Positions 53,556 through 64,000 of a DNA stretch of 64,000 nucleotides are shown here, piece by piece. A program made the translations under genes and the position numbers. Source of the DNA: Zychaea mexicana (lineage: Eukaryota; Mucoromycota; Mucoromycetes; Mucorales; Lichtheimiaceae); assembly GCF_025766255.1 (NCBI RefSeq), contig NW_026516690.1:62001-126000 (forward strand), given 5' to 3'. Positions within the stretch are counted from its first letter, which is position 1. Each line of letters opens with the position of its first letter. A model generated the notes under the pieces. That model searched no databases. It was not told where the DNA came from and worked only from the letters and a program-made list of their open reading frames with translations.

Positions 53556-56500
53556 CTTTCCAAAGGAAGAGGAGAAAATCCTCGAGTTCTGGAGAGAAAT
53601 CGATGCATTCAACACTTCGTTAGAGTTGAACAAGGACAAGAAGCCTTACACCTTTTTTGATGGTCCTCCTTTCGCTACTGGTCTTCCTCATTATGGCCAT
53701 TTGTTGGCTGGTACTATCAAGGTAAAGTAGACTTTTTTCCTTCCTTACATATGGTCAATTCGCTCCACAAGGGGGATTCTGTCAACTCATGAATTTATTA
53801 TTTTCTGTTTTGAAGGATATTGTCACGCGTTATGCTCATAACACTGGTCACCATGTCGAGCGTCGCTTTGGCTGGGACACTCACGGTCTTCCCGTCGAGT
53901 ATGAAATTGACAAGAAGCTCGGTATTAAGGTTAGAAACTCGTTTTTACTAATACCGTTAGTTACTTGGAGAGAGAGAGAGAGAGCCTGATTGATATATAT
54001 ATATATATACATAAATTAGGGCAAAGATGATGTGATGGCAATGGGTATTGACAAGTACAACGCCGAGTGTCGCGCAATTGTCATGCGTTATTCGAGTGAA
54101 TGGAGAAAGACTGTTGAGCGTATGGCTCGTTGGATCGATTTCGATAACGATTACAAGACCTTGAACCCCACTTTCATGGAAAGTGTCTGGTGGGTCTTTA
54201 AGGAATTGTTTGATAAGGGCCAAGTCTACCGTGGACAAAAGGTAATGGGACACAAAACAAGAGATTCTATGGAAGTATTTTTCACTTGCTGAATGGTTGC
54301 TGACAAACACAAATGTGTGTGTATATGGATGTAGGTCATGCCTTACTCGACTGCATGCCATACGCCCTTGTCTAACTTTGAGTCGTCCCAGAACTACAAG
54401 GATGTGAACGATCCTGCCAGTAAGTCTCCAAAGTGGAATCTGAGGATGGGGAAGGCATTGGGATATGAGTATGGAGGATGAAAGAAATAATGGCTTATTG
54501 TTCGAAATCTAGTCGTTGTCGGTTTCCCTCTTGTTAGCGACCCCGAGACCCAGCTTCTTGCATGGACCACAACCCCATGGACCCTGCCTTCGTGTTTGGG
54601 TGTTACCGTCCATCCCGATTTCGAATATATTAAGATCAAGGACGAGCTTAGTGGCAAGCAATACATTCTGCTTCAAAAGTGCTTGAACATTCTGTACAAG
54701 GACCCCAAGAAGGCCAAGTTTACAATTTTGGATCGTTATATCGGTAAGAACATGAAAGGCTGGGAATTCGAACCCATGTTCGATTACTTTGTCAAGGAGT
54801 TCAAGGGTAAGGGCTATAAGGTCATGGTCGATACCTACGTCACCGATGATTCTGGTACCGGTATTGTCCAGAACGCTCCTGCCTTTGGTGAGGACGATTA
54901 CCGTGTTTGTTTGGAACATGGCGTCATTGATCCTGATGGCTTTTTGCCTTGCCCCATCGATGAAAAGGGCAGCTTCACTGAAATCGTCACCGATTTTGCT
55001 GGTCAATATGTCAAGGTAAAAACCAATGACTTTTTATTTGTTTATGTGACTCTGTGGGAAGCGAGAAAGTCACAGGGTGCTTACTCTCCTCTTCGTTTGC
55101 TAATCAATCATTTTGCAAAACCAAACAGGATGCCGACAAGGAAATTCAAAAGAACATGAAAGCACGTGGTCGCTTGATTGTGCAATCGCAATTCATGCAT
55201 AGTTATCCCTTCTGCTGGAGATCCGATACGCCGTTGATTTACCGTGCCATTCCCTCGTGGTTCGTCCGTGTCAAGCCGGTCATTGATCAAATTTTGGCTT
55301 GCAATGATAAGATGCGCTGGTATGCTTTTAGGATTTCCATTTTCTCAAAAAAACTTGCATTCCCTCCCCCCCCCCACTTGGCACCATGCACGTGACAATT
55401 ATTAATATGCGATTCGTGTTGCTGTTGTTGCTATCCATTGCTTATACAGGGTACCAAGCTTTGTCCAAGAGAAGCGTTTCGCCAACTGGATCGCCAACGC
55501 TCGTGACTGGAACATTTCGCGTAACCGTTACTGGGGTACTCCTATCCCTCTTTGGGTGAGCGAGGACTTTGAGGAAATCGTTGCTGTTGGTTCGATCAAA
55601 GAACTTGAAGAGCTTAGCGGTATCTCGCCCATCACTGATATTCATCGTGAAAGCATCGACAGCATCACCATTCCTTCCAAAACCGGCCGTGGCGTCCTTC
55701 GCCGTATTGAGGAGGTTTTCGACTGCTGGTTCGAATCCGGTTCTATGCCTTATGCTCAGCAGCATTATCCCTTTGAAAACGCCTCTAAGTTTGAGAATGC
55801 TTTCCCTGCTGACTTTATCTCTGAAGGTATTGATCAGACCCGTGGTTGGTTCTACACTCTTTTGGTGCTCTCGACCCATCTTTTCAACAAACCTCCTGCC
55901 AAGAATGTCATTGTCAGCGGTCTTGTCCTTGCCAGGTGAGAGAGATACACAAACAATGTCATAACTTTGAAATTAGTGACGTATGAAAGGAGAAGAAACA
56001 TGTGAATTCTAATTGTATCATTTTCTAATAGTGATGGTAAGAAGATGAGTAAGCGTCTCAAGAACTACCCTGAACCAGGCATTGTTCTTGATAAGTATGG
56101 TGCCGATGCTCTCCGTCTGTACTTGATCAACTCGCCTGTTGTGCGTGCCGAATTCTTACGATTCAAGGAAGAAGGTGTCAAGGACATTGTCAGCAAGGTG
56201 TTCTTGCCCTGGTACAACGCTTTCAAATTCTTCATCACGCAGACTGCTGTTTTGAAGAAGCAATTTGGTGTTGACTTTGTCTATCAACATGATATGAAGA
56301 AATCCGAAAATGTCATGGATCGCTGGGTACTTGCTAGCTGTCAATCTTTGATCAAATTCGTTCGCGAGGAAATGGGCGCTTACAGATTGTATACTGTCGT
56401 ACCTCGTTTGCTCCAGTTGATCGACACTTTGACCAACTGGTACGTCCGTTTCAACCGTAAGAGACTTAAGGTAAATGTTTGAAAAGGTAATCCATATTTC

Positions 56501-57723
56501 TAGATAATTATGGAAGCTAATAGATATCATTCTATTCTGTGATATAGGGTGAAAACGGTGTTGAAGATGCCACCCGAGCCATGAACACTCTCTTTGAAGT
56601 ACTGTTGACCTTGTGTCTCACCATGGCACCATTCACACCCTTCTTGGCCGAGAACATGTATCAAACCCTCAAGAACTTCATACCCAAGGACTCCAACGTT
56701 GCTGATGACCGCTCTGTCCACTTCCTCGACTTCCCTACTGTCCGTGAAGAATACTTTGATCCTGAGATTGAGCGTGCCGTCGGCAGAATGCAAGCTGTTA
56801 TTGAATTGGGCCGTACCGTCCGTGAAAAGAAGAACATTTCTCTCAAGACGCCATTGAAGGAGCTTGTCGTCATCCACCACGATCCTCAGTACCATGCCGA
56901 TATCAAGGCTTTGGAGAGCTACATTGTGGAAGAACTCAACGTTCGCGAGATCCTCGTTACTTCTGATGAAGACAAGTTTGGTGTTCAATACAAGGCTGAG
57001 GCTGACTGGAAGGTCTTGGGTCCCAAGTTCAAGAAGGACTTGCAAAAGATCAAGAAGGCTTTGCCATCACTTACAAGCGATCAAGTCAAGGAATTCGTCA
57101 AGAACAAGGAGATGCTTGTTGATGGCATTAAGGTTACTGATGAGGATTTGAACGTAAGTTTCAGCATGGAAAACTAAAAAGGAGGACAGATTGGCAAGTC
57201 AAAATGTGGAACTGATGGTAATCGATGGTTGGTTTTATATGTAAATGTTGTTTAGGTTGTCCGATTCTTTGATGATCAAGGAAACGCCCAATACGAAACC
57301 AACACTGATCGTGATGTTCTGATTCTCTTGGATACCAAACGCTACCCTGAACTTGAGCAGGAAGGTATCGCACGTGAAGTCATCAATCGTGTCCAGCGTC
57401 TTCGAAAGAAGGCCAACTTGCTGCCCACCGATGATATCCACATGTACTACCGTTTCACCAGCGATCCTGAGAACGTATTAGACGCAGTCATGAAGACCCA
57501 GACCGCTGTGATGGTCAAGGTCTTGAAGAAGCCTCTGGAAGATGCTCAGACAAAGAAGGATGATGCGGAAGTCATCATTGAAGAACCCCAAGAAGTAAGT
57601 TTTGTCATTTTCTGCTGTGATGATTGCATGTTCTCGATTTCTCTTTTTACTAATCGTTCTTTCGTTCTTTACTTAAAAAAACAGATCAACAAGCTTACAT
57701 TTGATCTCATTTTCACTAAATAA
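53556..57723 (+). CDS. ILS1: Isoleucyl-tRNA synthetase, cytosolic (first exon unresolved)
   Basis: Class I aminoacyl-tRNA synthetase charging tRNA-Ile for cytosolic translation. Exons: 53556-53721, 53816-53929, 54020-54241, 54335-54419, 54513-55015, 55129-55319, 55450-55935, 56032-56470, 56548-57153, 57256-57594 and 57685-57723, about 1063 residues without the missing start. It has the HIGH-type motif [34 protein letters not shown], the editing-domain region ([36 protein letters not shown]), [38 protein letters not shown] and the KMSKS-type motif [16 protein letters not shown]. The anticodon-binding region includes [16 protein letters not shown]. The eukaryote-type C-terminal extension ends [12 protein letters not shown]. 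The mature N-terminus begins [18 protein letters not shown] after the first intron. Confidence 0.96.
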
Positions 57724-58122
57724 ACCGTTTGTATTAGCATAGAGTACTTAAAACAATGTCAATGAATAAATATAATCAAGTATATACTGAAGACAAAATG
57801 TACAGGCAAAAAACAAGAAAGAGATCGGTGAACCTCAATTGGGCGAGTGTGAGTGTGTGAATCATCATGGATATATACCAGGTGATTGTGTGGCCGTGAT
57901 CAGTATGTTTGGTTCTTTACCCCTTGCAAATCCAGGAGTGGCACCACCAACTGATTGCTCACTCTTCAGCATACTACGCAACAAAACAAAAACAAATAAC
58001 AAAAGAGGTCTACAAAGCTTTGTAAAACGGGAATAGCAAAGGAAAGTTATAAATATAGTGGTTATTGGTAAAAATGAGCTCATCCAAACATTCACTTTAC
58101 TCTTTCTAAAAAAAAAGTAATC
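57724..58122. other. Spacer between IleRS and the AT-hook gene
   Basis: A/T-rich, with the IleRS 3' untranslated region on the left and the promoter and short leader of the next gene on the right. No gene is seen. Confidence 0.5.
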
Positions 58123-59076
58123 ATGTTCCATTACTCTAACGTCAGACGAACGCCGTCGTTGACATTCCCTCCTCACCAACGTTACGATTATCACTGCTAC
58201 GACAACAGTATTCTAGTAGGCAATCCAGAAAATGAATTGTTGTTGACATCGGCCTTTGATCCAATGATATCGTTTGACCCCCAACAACAGCAACAGCAAA
58301 ACCAGGAGCAGTCATATCAAAGAACGGCCCTGGGAACAATAACACCACAAACGGTTTTGCCGGGTCATGATGTTGCTTCGGCCTACTATGCCTGGATGTG
58401 GGACTGTAGCAACACTCCTGGGTTGCACAGCATTAAAAACGACAATGCTGACCAGCAGCAGCACGTTGTCGATCATGGTACTTTTTTGGAATATGACAGC
58501 AGTAGCACGCTTATCGATATGCTTTTGACAGCTGCTGCGTCAAACGGCGACGATCCTTTACTTTCATGCATGCCATCTGACGAGCCTTCACCGCCTTCAT
58601 CTACTAGCACGGAAGACCATCATCTTAACCACTATCAACAGTCACCAGCTGCTATCACTGATGCTTCCACTGAGAAGAAGGCCGGAAATGCTGTATCGAA
58701 ACAACGGCAGCAGTCTACAAAGAAAAGACGAAGCACATCGAATGCCCGGATGGGATACTGTCAACACCCAAAACATTTGAACTATCGCGAAGAAAACAAT
58801 TCAGCTGTCACGTGTACCAAAGCTGCCCTGACACCACGCCGTGGCCGTCCACCAAAGGGAACCAAGGCCATCGACAAAAAGGCGGTCAAGGAAGGCTACG
58901 TCTGGGCCATGACGGTGCGACCACTACCTAAACGATTGGAAGCTGTTGTTGGCTATGCTAATATCAAGGTGTGTTTGACATGTCTCAAACGCAGTGATAC
59001 GGACCTAGAATACCTTGCCCATCCTGCTTATGTGGGACCCCAACAACAACAGCAACACAATAACAGTAGTAAATAG
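58123..59076 (+). CDS. Uncharacterised AT-hook-like protein
   Basis: Single-exon protein of 317 residues, function unknown. The first two thirds are low complexity (polyglutamine near residue 55, Ser/Pro/Thr-rich to about 200). A basic run TKKRRSTSNARMGYCQHPKH leads to an AT-hook-like motif TPRRGRPPKGTKA (about residue 240), which normally binds A/T-rich minor grooves. It is followed by an ordered-looking segment KEGYVWAMTVRPLPKRLEAV and IKVCLTCLKRSDTDLEYLAHP, whose cysteine and histidine residues could bind a metal. A nuclear DNA-binding role is likely but inferred. It ends with another Gln/Asn tract. No family name was recognised. Confidence 0.65.
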   Translation: MFHYSNVRRTPSLTFPPHQRYDYHCYDNSILVGNPENELLLTSAFDPMISFDPQQQQQQNQEQSYQRTALGTITPQTVLPGHDVASAYYAWMWDCSNTPGLHSIKNDNADQQQHVVDHGTFLEYDSSSTLIDMLLTAAASNGDDPLLSCMPSDEPSPPSSTSTEDHHLNHYQQSPAAITDASTEKKAGNAVSKQRQQSTKKRRSTSNARMGYCQHPKHLNYREENNSAVTCTKAALTPRRGRPPKGTKAIDKKAVKEGYVWAMTVRPLPKRLEAVVGYANIKVCLTCLKRSDTDLEYLAHPAYVGPQQQQQHNNSSK

Positions 59077-59458
59077 TAATAGTACCAGCAACACAACCGA
59101 ATCCATAACAACCTTCATCTATGGTTTTTTGGAAAATAAAATTATTTAGTGATATGTAGTATTGTATGTACATAGTTGTCCTTCACTGTATAGCTCTATG
59201 CTGTTGTACTGTTTTTTATATAGAAAAAGAAATAAAGAAAGAAAGGGAATACTTTTACAAAAGGAAACATATACTTTTTTCGTGGATGGTGTGTTTGTGG
59301 CGGCGGCGATCGCTTGTTGAAATCTAACTCTTTCGTTACTTTTCTTCTTTTTCTACAATTGTAAAACGTGAAGGGGTTGGAGGAGGGTTGTAGGGATGGA
59401 ATAGATGGAATGGAAGAAAGGAGGAGAAGAGGAGGTGGGGGTTTGCGACTCTTTTGGA
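59077..59458. other. Convergent 3' spacer
   Basis: Shared downstream region of the AT-hook gene (plus strand) and the low-complexity gene (minus strand). It contains A/T-rich stretches suited to polyadenylation and nothing else recognised. Confidence 0.5.
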
Positions 59459-61066
59459 TCACTCCTGCCGTTCTTCGAACTCCTCGTCTGCTTGACGAAA
59501 CGCCTCGCCAAGCACCATTCGCACCTGTTCTGACAATTGCACTCTGTTGAAGCTGATAGTCAACTTGCTATCGTTATCATCGTCACCATAGTCACCATAG
59601 TCATCAACATCGTCGTCGTCATGATTGTCGTCATGTCCGTTGTCATCGTCGCTGTCGTCATTGTTGTTCGAGCTACTACTGCTTCTTGAGATGATATTGA
59701 TAGTTGCTCCATCACTGCTGCTACTACTGCTGCTACTACTACTACTAGTAGTAGTAGTGCTGCTGATGTTGCTCATGCTGTTGTTATTGCTGATACTGGT
59801 ATTGCTATTACTAAGGATTGTGCTATTGCTAAAAATTACGTTGCTGTTGATGTTGCATTTGCCAAAGTCAGTACCGGTAATATCGATTTTGTTGCTATTT
59901 TCGTCCTCGTGATCCTCAGGAATAATAGCATTGGTAGTTCTTAGAGCGGAAGTACCAGCTTCGGAAGCAGCAGGCACAGCAGCACTAACGGCTGTAGTAG
60001 TTGTAGTTACAGCTCCATTATCCCAGAATACCACAGCGCTACATGCATTTGCTGATACGGGGGTCATGATGCCTTCGTCATCGTCTGTTGTGACGGAAGT
60101 CGTCGAGTCATAATATCGAGGAGGATCGTCCGAAAGCATATTCAATACTTGTGCCGCTGCTGCTGCTATTGTTGTTTCACCCACTTCATATTTCTCCATA
60201 CTGCATGTCGTAGTTCGAGTAAACTGGTCAAGGCCAGGGCAGGAATGCCACAGAGCTTCTCTGAGTGAGGGCCCAGGGGTTTCAGCCGCCGCTGATGATG
60301 AAGATGGAAGGAGTGCATGTTCTGCTGGTGTTGCGGCTGCTGTGGTACGAATTTCTTGTGCGAAAGCATCAATTTCTACTTTTTCCGCCAAAGCCGTTAA
60401 TGCACTGCCGCTGTTGCTTCTCGCTCGACGCCGCAGTATCCCTTGTGGTTGTAATTGCTGCTCCTGAATTTGGTCCTGCTGCTGCTGCTCTTGCTGTTGC
60501 TGATGATGACGATGCTGAACTAGATCTCTGGTTATCCTTTTGTTGCGATAATTATGGAGATAATACTGGTGCCGCCTATCACTGTTTTTTTCAAAATCAT
60601 TCACATCGACTTCGATATCATCTTGTGGATAGTAGTTGCTGCTACCATTTTTGTGGATGCAACCGCTGCTATTGCTGCGAGTGACAGCTGTCAAATAGTC
60701 GTCGTAATCGATTTTGTTCGTGCCTTTTGTGTTTCTCCGGATCCTACTTGCGGCCCTGGTGAGAAGAGCCCCGGTAGAACTAGTAGCAGTTGGTTCTGGT
60801 GCAGCACTAGGTGATGATGATGCTCGATTATTCTGAAACAATATGCGTGTTATCCGTCTTCCGAGTGTGCCTGAGTGTGCGGGAGGATTTTGCTGGTTCT
60901 GAAGATTTTTTTCGTTTGATTGATGCTGATGTATATGCTGCTGATGCTGAGGCTGTTGCTGAAGCTGTGTTTGTGAATGAGGTGATTGTTTCCTTGAAGA
61001 TAATGCTATTCGAAAGCGTGAAAAGGCTGACCGTCGTTTGTTGGATGATGAGGTTTCTTGCACCAT
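59459..61066 (-). CDS. Uncharacterised low-complexity protein
   Basis: Single open frame of 535 codons; function not recognised. It starts MVQETSSSNKRRSAFSRFRI, a basic Ser-rich segment. There are Gln-rich tracts near residues 35-50 and 190-210, a long Ser/Thr/Asn stretch near 400-455, and an Asp/His-rich acidic run near 470-500. Short ordered-looking pieces are present: KVEIDAFAQEIRTTAA, SLREALWHSCPGLDQF and the C-terminal ISFNRVQLSEQVRMVLGEAF. The opposite strand also has long frames, but these are mirror images of the simple repeats. The unbroken 1.6 kb and the ordered C-terminus support a real gene; the low complexity keeps confidence moderate. Confidence 0.6.
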   Translation of the reverse strand: MVQETSSSNKRRSAFSRFRIALSSRKQSPHSQTQLQQQPQHQQHIHQHQSNEKNLQNQQNPPAHSGTLGRRITRILFQNNRASSSPSAAPEPTATSSTGALLTRAASRIRRNTKGTNKIDYDDYLTAVTRSNSSGCIHKNGSSNYYPQDDIEVDVNDFEKNSDRRHQYYLHNYRNKRITRDLVQHRHHQQQQEQQQQDQIQEQQLQPQGILRRRARSNSGSALTALAEKVEIDAFAQEIRTTAAATPAEHALLPSSSSAAAETPGPSLREALWHSCPGLDQFTRTTTCSMEKYEVGETTIAAAAAQVLNMLSDDPPRYYDSTTSVTTDDDEGIMTPVSANACSAVVFWDNGAVTTTTTAVSAAVPAASEAGTSALRTTNAIIPEDHEDENSNKIDITGTDFGKCNINSNVIFSNSTILSNSNTSISNNNSMSNISSTTTTSSSSSSSSSSSDGATINIISRSSSSSNNNDDSDDDNGHDDNHDDDDVDDYGDYGDDDNDSKLTISFNRVQLSEQVRMVLGEAFRQADEEFEERQE

Positions 61067-63368
61067 AGTATATATTACTTATAAGTTAAAGGAATAATAG
61101 TGTATTGGAAAAGAAACGAAGAAAAGAAAGAGAGAGAGAGAGAGTTTAACTGAATTATATGAGTCTTAACACAGTTTTAAGTTTTCTTTTTTAGAAACAG
61201 GATGAGAGTGAAAGTAAAAGTATATGCATGCTGCATCTGGTCTCCCTTTCGTCTATGCATCGCATATCGTAGTACAAAACAGACCATCGTCTGTTTCCAT
61301 GTGTTCAAGATATGTGGCAATAAAATGATGCGTTGCGTTTGTGTATGCGTGCGTGGCGTGCACACAATATTTGCGAGAATGGCTCTGCCTTTATATTAGA
61401 ACAAGGAGCGAGGAGTGAGGAGAAATACAAGAAGCAAAGGAATAAAAAATCATGGTCCTTTTATTCTTTCTAACAAAACAGTATGTGGTAGTACTACAGT
61501 GAACAAGCTCTTGTTAGCTCCTCCTTTTCACGCATCTTTTCTTGTTGTATGATATTCTATATATACACATTGCCTATGCATGCTGTATGTATCGATTTTT
61601 CTCTTGTGCGCTAGGGCAAAAAACAAAATGAGGAAATGAGATCCGCACAATAAACAGAAGGCTGCAAGATTTGATGCACAATCTCACAGTAGCCTATATG
61701 AAATACTTACATGGTGCTGATTGCTTAAAAATACCCTGCCTTTTTTTTCGTTCGCTTATGAAGTGATGCATCAACCGACAAAAGACATCTTATGTGAGGG
61801 TTATGAGCGTAATCAGTACGTACCAACCCGCCACTCTGGCTTCATTGTGTTGATCTCGTGCGATTTCCTTTTTCTTTTTTCACTCCTGTTTACAACCAGC
61901 TTTTGGTGTTACACAAAATGCAAGACGTTACCCCATGCAATTGTCTTATAGTTGCTATATCCGGGGGGAATGATGGAGGTAACAATGTGGCGATTCCACA
62001 ATAGAGAAATAAATGACGTCTTCTACTATGCAATCACCATATGATATTACGGGCTGTGTGTGATCATCACTGTTGATATATTTGATATACTGTACAGGGA
62101 GTGGAGCGGGAAGAGAGAAAGCTAAATAGTGCATATAATATATGTCGTGCTTCTCGATGAGACATTTGTATGTATGGCATATATGCTCTACATAGTACAT
62201 CTTTTTCTATTTACAGTGGTGGTAGCAGTCAAGCCTGTTTGCGTTGTGCTGCCACACGCAGACTAGGAGTAATAGAGTGCTATCATGTAAGAGAGCACTC
62301 CACAAGAGCTCGTCAAGATTTACTTCACGTATACATAATACTTGATTAATCTACTGGCGCTGCTACTGTACCACCACCTTAATAGATTATACTGTACATG
62401 TGCTACTACTTTACCGGTGCACACTGTGGCATCTAAGCTTATGTATGATACTGATATACATAGCAGCAACTCTTTTTTTCTACCCAAATAGAAGTTTGAG
62501 ATTTTTACATAAAATAAGCTTTGACTCCCTGCTCCTCTCCACCCCGACCCGAGCCAAACCCCTTATCACCATCGATTACATAGTATAAATGGTATGGCTG
62601 TCGTTGAGAGCGTTATTATTATTTTATCGTTTTCGCTTATTATAAAATTTTGAGCCTTGAGCTTATGTCCTCCTCATGACAAATCTATCGAAGAGCACAA
62701 CCGTTTCGGATGCCTGTAGGATATATCAAATGTTGCTAAGAAATGGGATGCAGTAATAATATTAGTAACGACTCAATAAAGACGCCTTGGCCATCTTCAG
62801 TGTGACGGTTACACCTGCTGCTTTTGTTTCTTGGTTACAAGGATCATTGTGCAGGAGATCCTAAACTACCAACTCAAATGACACATGATGCATATGATTG
62901 GCATAGCAACTAAACGGCATGTGGTGGCAACTAAGCAACTACTGTTTCGTGGCAAAACGTTGATAATCTTTACATAGTCAACCTTTTCTTCAAGTTTGCT
63001 GCACATCTCATCAATAAAGAATTCCGTTCTAGCAGAAGTAAGATTTTTTTGTATGCCAGCCATGCTCTTTTCTTTTTAACTACGGTGCTATGGTGCTACT
63101 TGGTGATGTTGGTTACGCACCCACGCACGGTAAAATATGTTCCGGCTTCTTGTTTAGCTAATTTCATGCCGGAATTAGGACTTTTTTCTCTCCAGTTTCA
63201 AGCTCTCCACTTACCTGATTGGGCGATCAAGCTTATCTTATCTCTTTCTTGCCCATAACAAGTCACTTTATTTCACACACAAAAAAAAGAGATTAGAATT
63301 AGGCGTTCCAAACTCGGCTCGTTCTTCTCTTTTTCTTTTTCTCGCCTACTCTTGTTCTTTGCTCCAAC
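61067..63368. other. Intergenic, no gene recognised
   Basis: About 2.3 kb of A/T-rich DNA. Some short open frames exist, but none has motifs or splice structure. A short GA tract at 61127-61144 lies in the leader of the minus-strand gene. The adenylate kinase promoter and a T/C-rich leader are at the right end (63310-63368). Confidence 0.55.
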
Positions 63369-64000
63369 ATGTACCTGAGCCGACAAGCATTAAGCGCTGT
63401 GCGCAGACCGACAACTTTACAGCAATGTACTAAATTGCACTTCCATGACTGCCCTGTCAACGAAATGCAACCTTTACGACTGTTGCTTCTTGGCAGTCCG
63501 GTACGTGTGCTCTGTTTTGTCTCCTTACTTGAAAGATGGAAAATATAAAGACATATAACACTAAACTATATATTTTTATGCTGAAAATAGGGTTCTGGAA
63601 AAGGTACTCAATCAAATCGTTTACAAAAAAATTTTGGCGTCGCGCATCTGTCAAGCGGCGATTTACTAAGAAGAAACATCAGTCAAAATACACCAGCTGG
63701 ATTGAAAGCAAGTGATTATATGACCAAGGGCAAGCTGGTACCGGATGAAGTGATGCTGTCATTGATAGACGAGGAGCTGGCCACGATGGGTAACCCGGTA
63801 TGCAAAGATGATCATTTTCATTATTTTCGTAAAGACAAAGAGACGCAAAGAATTGGATTTTTGAGAAGGAGGGAATGAAGGAGAGCAAAAAAAAGACTAT
63901 GCGAACGAAAAGCTTATAATTTCCGTTTCATGGTTTTCTCTTTGTTTTTTGCGATATCAGAACTGGCTGCTGGACGGATTTCCACGAACGATTTTACAAG
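63369..64000 (+). CDS. Adenylate kinase, 5' part (probably mitochondrial), cut by window edge
   Basis: Transfers phosphate between nucleoside triphosphates and AMP. Exons 63369-63500, 63591-63797 and 63961 onward join in phase 0. The first exon gives MYLSRQALSAVRRPTTLQQC, an Arg-rich amphipathic leader that looks like a mitochondrial presequence, then LLLLGSP. The second starts GSGKGTQSNRLQKNFG, so the intron cuts the P-loop GSPGSGKGTQ in the middle. The AMP-binding motif HLSSGDLLRRNI follows, then GLKASDYMTKGKLVPDEVML. The third exon begins NWLLDGFPRTILQ, another family signature. The organelle leader suggests the AK3/ADK2 type, but the LID region that would separate subtypes is outside the window. 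Confidence 0.92.

Noticed and set aside
59625..59912. Leu/Val-rich plus-strand frame that looks like a membrane protein
   Set aside because: Antisense of Ser/Asn/Asp repeats in the minus-strand low-complexity gene.

Overview
The window is nuclear DNA of an intron-rich fungus. Typical introns are 50-150 bp with GT..AG ends, and the genes are ordinary fungal ones: SIP3/LAM-type sterol-transfer protein, ribosomal P0, dynactin p62, YOS1, AMP deaminase, isoleucyl-tRNA synthetase, adenylate kinase. Gene content, A/T-rich spacers full of microsatellites and abundant Helitrons suggest an early-diverging fungus, most likely Mucoromycota. That placement is an inference from style, not a proof.

Layout. 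1-2904: 5' part of a BAR-PH-GRAM gene, minus strand, running off the left edge. 5447-10826: Helitron A, an intron-containing but dead element. 11298-12314: ribosomal stalk protein P0, minus strand. 12797-20295: an mpaB/DUF2236-family oxygenase gene, minus strand, whose last intron (about 6.1 kb) carries a second, nearly intact Helitron B in the opposite orientation; the host gene itself shows frame breaks. 24527-26269: a single-exon PX-PB1 protein. 26270-31922: a 5.6-kb desert rich in simple repeats. 31923-34703: dynactin p62, nine exons. 34938-35401: YOS1, three short exons. 35456-41173: a LINE with both ORFs open, bounded by 17-bp target-site duplications. 41314-43080: a SET-domain protein. 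43445-44193: a five-exon CYSTM mini-gene. 47291-51151: AMP deaminase. 51368-52730: GPATCH11-like protein. 53556-57723: cytosolic isoleucyl-tRNA synthetase. 58123-59076 and 59459-61066: two unrecognised low-complexity proteins, one with an AT-hook. 63369-64000: start of an adenylate kinase, cut by the right edge.

The host genes are unrelated housekeeping functions and do not form one pathway. The transposon biology is the most interesting part. Two structurally different Helitron families lie within 14 kb on either side of the P0 gene. One sits wholly inside a host intron, next to a GC-rich cluster of hairpins. The LINE has landed in what was a divergent promoter of only about 180 bp between YOS1 and the SET gene. 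Several genes (YOS1, CYSTM, most exons of p62, AMPD and IleRS) were assembled here by joining exons across GT-AG introns with checked reading phase.
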